NCBI GenBank assembly: GCA_035776675.1
Contig: DASTWO010000116.1
Location: forward strand, 1 to 20,582
Direction: 5' to 3'
Length of the DNA: 20,582 nt
Source: DASSOY01 sp035776675
Lineage (GTDB): Bacteria; Bacillota; Bacilli; Bacillales; DASSOY01
Shown: positions 1 through 5,444 of the stretch, piece by piece
Layout: each line of letters opens with the position of its first letter
How positions within the stretch are numbered: the stretch's first letter is position 1
Position numbers and translations under genes: made by a program
Notes under the pieces: generated by a model
What the model saw: the letters and a program-made list of their open reading frames with translations, nothing else
Told to the model about the DNA's origin: nothing
Database searches by the model: none

Positions 1-1
1 C

Positions 2-394
2 AATGATAAGAAGCTTGAGTTATTGAATAGTGTGGCTCTCAAGGGTTACCCGCTTCGCATTTTTCCATATGAATGTTATTATTCTTTGCCCTATGAAGAA
101 GCATTGTGGAGTGAGGATTATCTTTCGGAGTGTTCGTTTTGGCAGCGTGGCAACGACTTTTTCGTTCTGTTGAAAGATGAAAAAGGGAGCCCCTATCTTC
201 ATGTGAAATATTTTGGAGCTAACAGCTTCGATCAACCCGGATTGTGGCGGAGAATCATTCATGAAGCGAACAAAACAGGCAGAAATGCTTGGATTGATTT
301 GCCTTATTACAGGGGATTGCCGCAGGAATCTATCCATTTTTCTGAGTGTGTCCCTTGGACATGTTATGGACGAATTAGCCATCAAACCAGTTGA
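2..394 (+). CDS. Unrecognised protein, 5' end outside the window
   Basis: The frame is open from the first bases of the window to a TGA at 392-394, giving at least 130 residues. A TTG at position 23 could be a start, but no convincing ribosome binding site lies before it, so the gene probably begins upstream of the window. The visible part is rich in Tyr, Trp and Phe, with no membrane segment, signal peptide, repeat or cysteine motif. It ends in a Trp/Cys/Tyr-containing stretch (VPWTCYGRI). I do not recognise the family and give no function. The stop codon lies inside the -35 box of the next promoter, and I see no hairpin-plus-T-run terminator, so transcription may read into rpsU. Codon use looks like its neighbours. 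The long open frame makes a real gene more likely than chance. Confidence 0.6.
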   Translation, partial: NDKKLELLNSVALKGYPLRIFPYECYYSLPYEEALWSEDYLSECSFWQRGNDFFVLLKDEKGSPYLHVKYFGANSFDQPGLWRRIIHEANKTGRNAWIDLPYYRGLPQESIHFSECVPWTCYGRISHQTS

Positions 395-419
395 CCGTCC
401 TATTTACGTATATTATAAT
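391..419 (+). promoter_or_regulatory. SigA-type promoter of rpsU-yqeY
   Basis: TTGACC (391-396) and a perfect TATAAT (414-419) are separated by exactly 17 bases. This is a near-consensus vegetative promoter, fitting a highly expressed ribosomal protein gene. The -35 box overlaps the TGA stop of the upstream ORF. Transcription should start near 426, leaving a leader of about 100 bases before rpsU. Inferred from sequence only. Confidence 0.85.
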
Positions 420-432
420 GACAGTTGAGTCA

Positions 433-500
433 TTGAGGCCCACACAGTGTGGGTCAGTCCGTGTGCTGCAAGAAACAGCATTTGATACGGACGGCCTTAA
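433..500 (+). promoter_or_regulatory. Structured 5' leader of rpsU, possible cis-regulatory RNA
   Basis: Three helices can be drawn by eye. P1 pairs 433-440 with 493-500 (8 bp, one G-U). P2 is a small hairpin, 441-444 with 448-451. P3 pairs 457-462 (GTCCGT) with 487-492 (ACGGAC) and has an inner stem 464-468 (TGCTG) with 476-480 (CAGCA). P1 competes with an alternative 8-bp hairpin, 437-444 with 448-455. P1 would begin only about 7 bases after the predicted transcript start, and its 3' strand ends 7 bases before the ribosome binding site GGAGGGAGG (508-516). No T-run follows, so it is not an intrinsic terminator. Autoregulation by bS21 is one idea, as for other ribosomal proteins, but nothing in the sequence proves a ligand. 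Confidence 0.5.
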
Positions 501-524
501 TGTTTTCGGAGGGAGGGAAATTTC

Positions 525-704
525 ATGGCTGATACGAAAGTTCGCAAAAATGAATCGATAGATGATGCACTGCGCCGTTTCAAGCGTTCCGTTTCAAAAG
601 ACGGAACGATGCGGGAAGTGAAAAAGCGCAGACATTATGAAAAACCAAGCGTTCGCCGGAAAAAGAAATCCGAGGCGGCACGAAAGAAGAAAAAAAGGTT
701 CTAG
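525..704 (+). CDS. rpsU: 30S ribosomal protein bS21
   Basis: This 59-residue, very basic protein is bS21, a late-assembling component of the small ribosomal subunit near the platform and the mRNA exit/anti-Shine-Dalgarno region. The start MADTKVRKNES, the DDALRRFKRSVSKDG segment and the Lys/Arg-only tail ending KKKKRF are typical of Bacillales S21 at its usual length (57-60 residues). The ATG at 525 is preceded by a strong ribosome binding site, GGAGGGAGG, at 508-516. yqeY follows with its ATG 21 bases beyond the stop, the usual rpsU-yqeY pair in Bacillales. It is driven by the near-consensus promoter at 391-419 through a structured leader. Identification is secure. Confidence 0.97.
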   Translation: MADTKVRKNESIDDALRRFKRSVSKDGTMREVKKRRHYEKPSVRRKKKSEAARKKKKRF

Positions 705-725
705 AAAACCGGAAGGGTGACGGAT

Positions 726-1169
726 ATGAGCCTGACAAACCGTCTTACCGAGGATATGAAACAGGCAATGAGAGCCAAAGATAAGAAAAAGCTTGCCACG
801 CTTCGGATGATGAAATCATCATTAAACAATGAACAGATAAAGCTTGGTAAAGAACTTTCAGCCGACGAAGAGTTGACGGTTTTGGGCCGTGAATTGAAGC
901 AGCGTAAGGACTCCCTCCGAGAGTACGAGAAAGCCGGCCGCGAGGATCTTGCGGCCGGTGAGAGCGCGGAAATCGCGGTGATTGAAACCTACATGCCTGA
1001 ACCAATCTCCGATCAAGAACTCGAAAGTCTTGTTCAGGAAACGATTACTGAGGTAGGGGCTACCTCAAAGGCAGATATGGGGAAGGTCATGGCGGCGATT
1101 ATGCCGAAGGTGAGAGGAAAAGCCGACGGCGGCCAGGTCAACAAACTCGTCCAGAAACAGCTTTCATAA
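726..1169 (+). CDS. yqeY: YqeY/GatB-like domain protein
   Basis: This is a 147-residue cytosolic protein of the YqeY family, related to the C-terminal tail domain of GatB, the amidotransferase subunit that matures misacylated tRNA. It begins MSLTNRLTEDMKQAMRAKDK, carries the conserved LRMMKSSLNNEQIKLGKEL stretch, and ends with the family's GKVMAAIMPKVRGKADG-type segment, the part resembling a tRNA-binding helical tail. I place the start at ATG 726, 5 bases after GGAAGGGTGA (711-720). A GTG at 717 lies inside that binding site and would add three residues. Its conserved position behind rpsU hints at a translation-related role, but the exact function is not established to my knowledge. A terminator follows at 1228-1261. 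Confidence 0.93.
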   Translation: MSLTNRLTEDMKQAMRAKDKKKLATLRMMKSSLNNEQIKLGKELSADEELTVLGRELKQRKDSLREYEKAGREDLAAGESAEIAVIETYMPEPISDQELESLVQETITEVGATSKADMGKVMAAIMPKVRGKADGGQVNKLVQKQLS

Positions 1170-1178
1170 TGGAATGTT

Positions 1179-1198
1179 TCATCCTGGATTCAGGATGA
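1179..1198 (+). other. Hairpin in the yqeY 3' untranslated region
   Basis: TCATCCTG (1179-1186) and CAGGATGA (1191-1198) are perfect inverted repeats around a 4-base loop. No T-run follows, and the true terminator is 30 bases downstream. It may protect the 3' end of the rpsU-yqeY message or be a processing site; this is inference. Confidence 0.45.
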
Positions 1199-1227
1199 TA
1201 TGAATACTATAGAGAAATGTAATTGAA

Positions 1228-1261
1228 ACACGTCCTAATTAAATTTGGGACGTGTTTTTTT
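1228..1261 (+). terminator. Intrinsic terminator after yqeY
   Basis: ACACGTCC (1228-1235) pairs with GGACGTGT (1248-1255) around a 12-base AT-rich loop, and seven T residues follow directly (1255-1261). It ends the rpsU-yqeY transcript just before the floA promoter. Confidence 0.9.
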
Positions 1262-1267
1262 GAATCA

Positions 1268-1295
1268 TGAAACTCTTTTCCCTCTGAATCGTATA
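1268..1295 (+). promoter_or_regulatory. SigW-type (ECF) promoter of floA
   Basis: TGAAAC (1268-1273), a 16-base spacer, then CGTATA (1290-1295) is an exact match to the SigW promoter pattern described for Bacillus (TGAAAC-N16-CGTA). In B. subtilis the operon containing floA is part of the SigW envelope-stress and antibiosis regulon, so site and context agree. A TATAAT overlaps at 1294-1299 but has no -35 partner at the right distance. Confidence 0.85.
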
Positions 1296-1335
1296 TAATC
1301 ATGAAAAGAATAAATTGATTTAGAGGGGGAAGGAC

Positions 1336-2328
1336 ATGAACTTGGATGCCGGAACTTTGGCGATTTTAATTATTGTTGCACTGGTAGTGATTGTACTTGC
1401 GATTTTATTTACGTTTGTTCCTGTCATGTTGTGGATTTCTGCATTGGCGGCGGGCGTACGTGTACGGATTTTGACACTTGTTGGTATGCGCCTTCGTCGC
1501 GTTGTGCCCCGGAAGGTCATCAATCCGCTTATTAAAGCGGTCAAGGCAGGGCTGGATCTGAACACGAATCAGCTGGAGAGCCATTATTTGGCCGGTGGAG
1601 ATGTTGATCACGTTGTAGATGCTTTGATTGCGGCTCATAGAGCCAATATTGAATTGAGTTTCGCACGTGCGGCCGCTATCGATCTAGCCGGACGTAATGT
1701 GTTGCAAGCTGTGCAAATGAGCGTTAATCCGAAGGTTATCGAAACCCCGTTTATTTCGGGTGTAGCCGCTGATGGCATTGAGGTAAAGGCAAAGGCAAGA
1801 GTGACTGTTCGAGCTAACATTGATCGACTTGTTGGTGGAGCGGGAGAAGAGACTGTGCTTGCCCGTGTCGGCGAAGGTGTTGTATCCACTATAGGGAGTT
1901 CAAACACTCATAAAAAAGTTCTGGAGGATCCCGATTTGATTTCTCAAACCGTGCTGGATAAAGGGCTTGATGCCGGTACGGCGTTTGAAATTCTGTCTAT
2001 TGATATCGCGGACATCGACATCGGGAAAAACATTGGCGCCGGATTGCAGACAGATCAGGCGCAGGCAGATAAGAACATCGCTCAGGCGCAAGCTGAGAAA
2101 CGACGTGCAATGGCTGTTGCCCAGGAGCAGGAAATGAAAGCCAAAGTGCAGGAAATGCATGCGAAAGTTGTTGAAGCGGAAGCTGAAGTACCGTTGGCAA
2201 TGGCCGAAGCCTTGCGGTCCGGTAATATGGGTGTGATGGATTATATGAATTATCATAATATCAAAGCGGACACGGAAATGCGTTCAACTATTGCTGATCC
2301 TTCCAATGTGGAAGATGATGAAAGTTAA
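1336..2328 (+). CDS. floA: Flotillin-like membrane scaffold protein FloA
   Basis: A 330-residue flotillin that organises functional membrane microdomains and affects membrane fluidity, cell shape and protein secretion. A hydrophobic segment spans about residues 6-28 and continues into a second apolar patch to about 40. A band-7/SPFH-type domain follows (about 50-230, including SNTHKKVLEDPDLISQTVLDKGLD). A Glu/Ala/Gln-rich, probably coiled-coil stretch lies at about 235-300 (AQAQAEKRRAMAVAQEQEMK), where flotillins oligomerise. The length is that of B. subtilis FloA (about 331). The ATG at 1336 follows GAGGGGGAAGG at 1323-1333. The SigW-type promoter lies directly upstream. The NfeD partner gene (yqeZ), which precedes floA in B. 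subtilis, is absent from the 166-base gap. A small membrane protein gene follows after 21 bases. Confidence 0.96.
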   Translation: MNLDAGTLAILIIVALVVIVLAILFTFVPVMLWISALAAGVRVRILTLVGMRLRRVVPRKVINPLIKAVKAGLDLNTNQLESHYLAGGDVDHVVDALIAAHRANIELSFARAAAIDLAGRNVLQAVQMSVNPKVIETPFISGVAADGIEVKAKARVTVRANIDRLVGGAGEETVLARVGEGVVSTIGSSNTHKKVLEDPDLISQTVLDKGLDAGTAFEILSIDIADIDIGKNIGAGLQTDQAQADKNIAQAQAEKRRAMAVAQEQEMKAKVQEMHAKVVEAEAEVPLAMAEALRSGNMGVMDYMNYHNIKADTEMRSTIADPSNVEDDES

Positions 2329-2349
2329 TGCTGGAAAGGGGAAAGAATT

Positions 2350-2823
2350 ATGGACGAATTAGGGTGGATCGTTGTACTGATCGGCCTTATGGGGGCCATT
2401 GGCAAGCTGGTGGATAAAGGAAGAAAGCGGTTGGCATCAGAGGGACAGTCTCTGAAAATGGGGCGAATGTTTCAGGAAGTCAAGTCGAATTTAGGTCAAT
2501 CTGGCGAGCTTAATCCAGGTTATGATCAAAGTCAATTGACAACAGAGAATGAAGAATCTCACAGACCTTATGAACGAGAAGAATATGAACCTTATGCAAA
2601 AGAAGTAAATTTTCCTTATGAGAGAGAATCTCTCACAGCTTATCAAAGGCAAGAAAGAGAACCTTTCCAAAGGAATCAACATAAAAAGGCGAACCCATTT
2701 CGCCACTTAACAAGAGAGCAATTGCGGGAGGGCATTATTCTTGCGGAAGTTCTAAGTGAAAAGCCCCGCGCGAAAAATCCGCATTCCGCTATTGCACGTT
2801 ATCATCACCGCCCCAAAGGTTGA
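2350..2823 (+). CDS. Small membrane-anchored protein with octapeptide repeats, in the yqfB position
   Basis: A 157-residue protein of unknown function, 21 bases behind floA with its own binding site (AAAGGGGAAAG, about 2335-2345). Residues 3-21 form a hydrophobic segment, probably an N-terminal membrane anchor. A Lys/Arg-rich stretch follows (22-36), then a polar linker. Residues 73-112 are five consecutive 8-residue units beginning PYER, PYAK, PYER, AYQR and PFQR. The C-terminus (about 119-145) has LTREQLREGIILAEVL followed by KPRAKNPH; I recall similar 'LRxAIxxxEVLxxPRAxxP' tails in other Bacillales membrane proteins but cannot confirm it. By position it corresponds to B. subtilis yqfB, the third gene of the SigW operon, although I cannot show sequence homology. 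The stop codon lies inside the terminator hairpin. A role at flotillin microdomains is inference from context only. Confidence 0.8.
   Translation: MDELGWIVVLIGLMGAIGKLVDKGRKRLASEGQSLKMGRMFQEVKSNLGQSGELNPGYDQSQLTTENEESHRPYEREEYEPYAKEVNFPYERESLTAYQRQEREPFQRNQHKKANPFRHLTREQLREGIILAEVLSEKPRAKNPHSAIARYHHRPKG
2566..2685 (+). repeat. Five tandem 24-bp units encoding octapeptides
   Basis: In the gene after floA, codons for Pro/Ala followed by Tyr/Phe recur at residues 73, 81, 89, 97 and 105, exactly 8 residues (24 bases) apart. Consensus: [PA]-[YF]-x-[RK] plus four variable, mostly charged residues. Units begin at 2566, 2590, 2614, 2638 and 2662. The DNA is diverged between units apart from the start (C/G)CTT(A/T), so the period is kept at protein level. 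Confidence 0.85.
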
Positions 2824-2843
2824 GCAGCTGCTCAACCTTTTTT
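2815..2843 (+). terminator. Intrinsic terminator of the floA operon
   Basis: A perfect 26-base palindrome (arms 2815-2827 and 2828-2840, core GGTTGAGC-AGCT-GCTCAACC) runs into six T residues (2838-2843). It overlaps the TGA stop (2821-2823) of the preceding gene and separates the floA operon from yqfC. Confidence 0.92.
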
Positions 2844-2888
2844 CAATTCTGGAGGTCCTCACAAAATCCCCGCATTTTGTCTTTCTGG

Positions 2889-2917
2889 TGATACCTTGAG
2901 ATCTTTCATCATAAAGA
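2889..2917 (+). promoter_or_regulatory. Weak candidate SigE promoter of yqfC-yqfD
   Basis: CATAAAGA (2910-2917) resembles the SigE -10 element (CATACAAT-like), and TGATACC (2889-2895) lies 14 bases upstream where the -35 belongs. It keeps 4 of 7 consensus positions at -35 and 5 of 8 at -10. I propose it mainly because yqfC and yqfD belong to the mother-cell SigE regulon in B. subtilis. No good SigA promoter is visible in 2844-2939. Confidence 0.3.
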
Positions 2918-2939
2918 TGGAAAGAGAGGGGGTTCCGCC

Positions 2940-3224
2940 ATGTCCAAATGGAAAGATAAACTCAAAAACTGGCTGGTCAAAAATGTTGAACTTCCCGCTG
3001 ATGTCATCATGGATTTGCCGCGGATCACGATTATCGGACAACTTCACATTTACATAGAAAACCATAATGGTGTCCTCTCTTTTTCCAATGATGAGGTACG
3101 CCTTCGATTGACACAGGGGCAGCTTGTCGTTAAAGGCCGTGAGTTCGTTTTGAAAACGATATTGCCGGAGGAAATTTTGTTGGAGGGGAAAATCGAACAG
3201 GTTAAGTATCTTGAAACGCTTTGA
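2940..3224 (+). CDS. yqfC: Sporulation protein YqfC (YabP/YqfC family)
   Basis: A 94-residue soluble protein of the YabP/YqfC sporulation family, expressed in the mother cell under SigE in B. subtilis. Its molecular role is unknown. The start (MSKWKDKLKNWLVKNVELPA), the DLPRITIIGQLHIYIENHNG segment and the later LVVKGREFVLKTI and LPEEILLEGKI pieces fit the family's all-beta pattern and usual length. The ATG at 2940 follows GAGAGGGGG (about 2925-2933). yqfD starts 24 bases after its stop, as in other spore formers. The pair is good evidence that the organism sporulates. Confidence 0.93.
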   Translation: MSKWKDKLKNWLVKNVELPADVIMDLPRITIIGQLHIYIENHNGVLSFSNDEVRLRLTQGQLVVKGREFVLKTILPEEILLEGKIEQVKYLETL

Positions 3225-3248
3225 TCAGGATTCAAAAAAGGGGGCGGA

Positions 3249-4448
3249 ATGATGGACAAACGTTGGCTGACTCTTTTTTTCGGACAGGTTCGACTCGAGG
3301 TTCGGGGGCGTCGGGCGGAACAGTTTATCAACCGTTGTATTGAACACGAAATTAACGTGACAAATATAAGGAGGATCGGTGAACAAACCATTGTTTGTAC
3401 CGTTCAATCACAAGATGTTCGCAGGCTGCGACCGCTTTTGCGGCAAAGTGACTGCAAGTTCCACATTGCAGGGCGCAAAGGTTGGCCGTTTTTTTTAAAC
3501 AAATTGTCTTTCAAAAAAGGTTTTGTCGCGGGTATTCTATTGTTCGCGTGCCTTTTGTTCGTATTGTCTAACATGTTGTGGCGCATCGAAATCACCGGGA
3601 CCGATCCGGAAACGGCGCATGAAATTCGCAAAGTATTGGACAAACTGGGGGTAGAACGGGGAGAATTCCAATTTTCCCTGCCTGCGAAAGATGAAATTCA
3701 ATATGCGATCGCCGACCAGGTCGATCAAGTTGCATGGGTCGGTGCGACCTTAAATGGGACAACTTATAGGTTCAGCGTTTTGGAAAAGGAAATTCCTGAA
3801 GAGGAAGAGGCGTTGACACCTAGAAACCTCGTGGCTGATAAAGAAGCTGTCATTCATGATATCTATGTGGAGCAAGGCGTGGCCAAAGTCCAGCCGGATG
3901 ATTATGTCGAAAAAGGAGACGTGCTGATATCCGGTATCATCGGTGAAAAGAAACACCGGAAAGTGGTTCCCGCCAAAGGAAAGGTTATTGGAGAGACCTG
4001 GTATGAGTCGGAAATTGTGGTACCACTCGTTACAGAATTAAAAACATATACCGGTAAAACCTATACGAAACACGCATTAAACATTTTTGGCTTTAGCATC
4101 CCGATTTGGGGATTTTCCAAACCTGAATTCGACGCATATGACATCAAATCGAAGAAAACGCCAGTGAAATTCCTGGGATGGACTTTACCCATTTCCTATG
4201 AAACCCAAAATTACTTGCAGACCGATAAGAAGAAGCGTGAATTTACCAGGAAAGAGGCAATGGCCAAGGCCAAACAACTTGGAAAAGAGGATTTGCTGAA
4301 TCAACTGGATCAAAATGCCCAAATAAAATCACAAAAGGTTTTGCGCGAAACGGTGGATAATGGTAAAGTGAAGGTACTCATGTATTATACGGTGATTGAG
4401 GATATCACAGTCGAACAACCGTTGATCAATACCAAGGAGACTGAGTAG
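3249..4448 (+). CDS. yqfD: Sporulation protein YqfD
   Basis: A 399-residue membrane protein of the YqfD family, a mother-cell sporulation protein of unknown biochemical role. A cytosolic N-terminal domain (about 1-88, basic) is followed by one clear transmembrane segment at about 91-111. A large C-terminal part (about 112-399) then probably lies outside the membrane. It contains a lipoyl/hybrid-motif-like stretch around EKGDVLISGIIG (about 220-232), seen in proteins that fold a beta-barrel-sandwich domain. Two ATGs are possible (3249 and 3252); GGGGGCGG at about 3238-3245 serves either. phoH begins with a TTG one base after the TAG stop, so translation of the two is probably coupled. Confidence 0.92.
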   Translation: MMDKRWLTLFFGQVRLEVRGRRAEQFINRCIEHEINVTNIRRIGEQTIVCTVQSQDVRRLRPLLRQSDCKFHIAGRKGWPFFLNKLSFKKGFVAGILLFACLLFVLSNMLWRIEITGTDPETAHEIRKVLDKLGVERGEFQFSLPAKDEIQYAIADQVDQVAWVGATLNGTTYRFSVLEKEIPEEEEALTPRNLVADKEAVIHDIYVEQGVAKVQPDDYVEKGDVLISGIIGEKKHRKVVPAKGKVIGETWYESEIVVPLVTELKTYTGKTYTKHALNIFGFSIPIWGFSKPEFDAYDIKSKKTPVKFLGWTLPISYETQNYLQTDKKKREFTRKEAMAKAKQLGKEDLLNQLDQNAQIKSQKVLRETVDNGKVKVLMYYTVIEDITVEQPLINTKETE

Positions 4449-4449
4449 A

Positions 4450-5412
4450 TTGCCAGATGAATTAAAACTGATTGACCTGCATTTGGAAAATCCGAATGAA
4501 GCTTTGCTTTTGTTCGGACCGAATGATTCTCATTTGAAAACGATTGAAAATTTATTAAACCTGTCCATTGTTACAAGGGGTGAAGGCGTCGCGGTTACCG
4601 GGGACCATCAGTCCAAAGGACGAGTGGAAGATGTACTGAAAACATTGCTTTCCCTCGTTCGTAAAGGGACAAGCATCTCTGAGCGCGACGTCATTTACGC
4701 CGTGAAGCTGAGTGAACAGGGTTTACTCGATGAATTGATTGAACTGTATCAAGAGGAAATCACCACTAATGTAAAGGGAAAGCCCATTCGTGTGAAAACG
4801 TTGGGGCAGCGCCACTATGTTTCAGCCATGAAGAAGAATGATCTTGTCTTTGGCATCGGCCCGGCAGGAACAGGCAAGACTTACCTGGCCGTTGTAAAGG
4901 CTGTCGCTGCGTTAAAGAGTAATCAGATCAAACGGATTATTCTTACGCGGCCGGCAGTGGAAGCTGGAGAAAGTCTCGGATTTCTTCCGGGTGATTTAAA
5001 AGAAAAGGTGGATCCCTATTTACGTCCACTATATGACGCTCTTCATGATGTCCTGGGAGCTGAACATACGGGAAGGTTAATTGAACGTGGTTCCATTGAA
5101 ATCGCCCCGCTTGCTTACATGCGGGGGAGGACTTTGGATGATTCCTATGTGATATTGGATGAAGCGCAAAATACAACACCGGAACAAATGAAGATGTTCT
5201 TAACACGCCTCGGGTTTGGTTCGAAAATGGTCATTACCGGGGACGTCACTCAAGTGGACTTGCCAAAAGGAAAGAAATCCGGCTTGAGGACGGCCGATGA
5301 TATCTTAAAGAATGTTCACGATGTGTCCTTTGTTTACTTGGAACAAACTGACGTTGTCCGCCATCCGCTTGTGCAAAGAATTATCGAAGCTTACGATAAA
5401 GCGGGTCAATAA
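4450..5412 (+). CDS. phoH: PhoH-like P-loop ATPase
   Basis: A 320-residue cytosolic ATPase of the PhoH/PhoL family, related to the N-terminal half of superfamily 1 helicases and linked to RNA metabolism and phosphate stress in various bacteria. Residues 137-144 are the Walker A motif GPAGTGKT, 234-241 are the Walker B motif VILDEAQN, and 264-272 (GDVTQVDLP) are the sensor motif. The start is TTG at 4450, 10 bases after AAGGAG (4434-4439). It gives MPDELKLIDLHLENPNEALL, which matches the usual N-terminus, and no ATG or GTG lies nearby. It sits between yqfD and the HD phosphohydrolase gene and upstream of ybeY, a very common neighbour in bacteria that supports an RNA/ribosome role. Confidence 0.95.
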   Translation: MPDELKLIDLHLENPNEALLLFGPNDSHLKTIENLLNLSIVTRGEGVAVTGDHQSKGRVEDVLKTLLSLVRKGTSISERDVIYAVKLSEQGLLDELIELYQEEITTNVKGKPIRVKTLGQRHYVSAMKKNDLVFGIGPAGTGKTYLAVVKAVAALKSNQIKRIILTRPAVEAGESLGFLPGDLKEKVDPYLRPLYDALHDVLGAEHTGRLIERGSIEIAPLAYMRGRTLDDSYVILDEAQNTTPEQMKMFLTRLGFGSKMVITGDVTQVDLPKGKKSGLRTADDILKNVHDVSFVYLEQTDVVRHPLVQRIIEAYDKAGQ

Positions 5413-5444
5413 CGAATTTGTTTCGACGATTAGGGGGAGAAAAG

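Noticed and set aside
1294..1299. TATAAT as a SigA -10 box for floA
   Set aside because: No -35-like hexamer lies 16-18 bases upstream; the same bases are better explained as the end of the SigW -10 element CGTATA.
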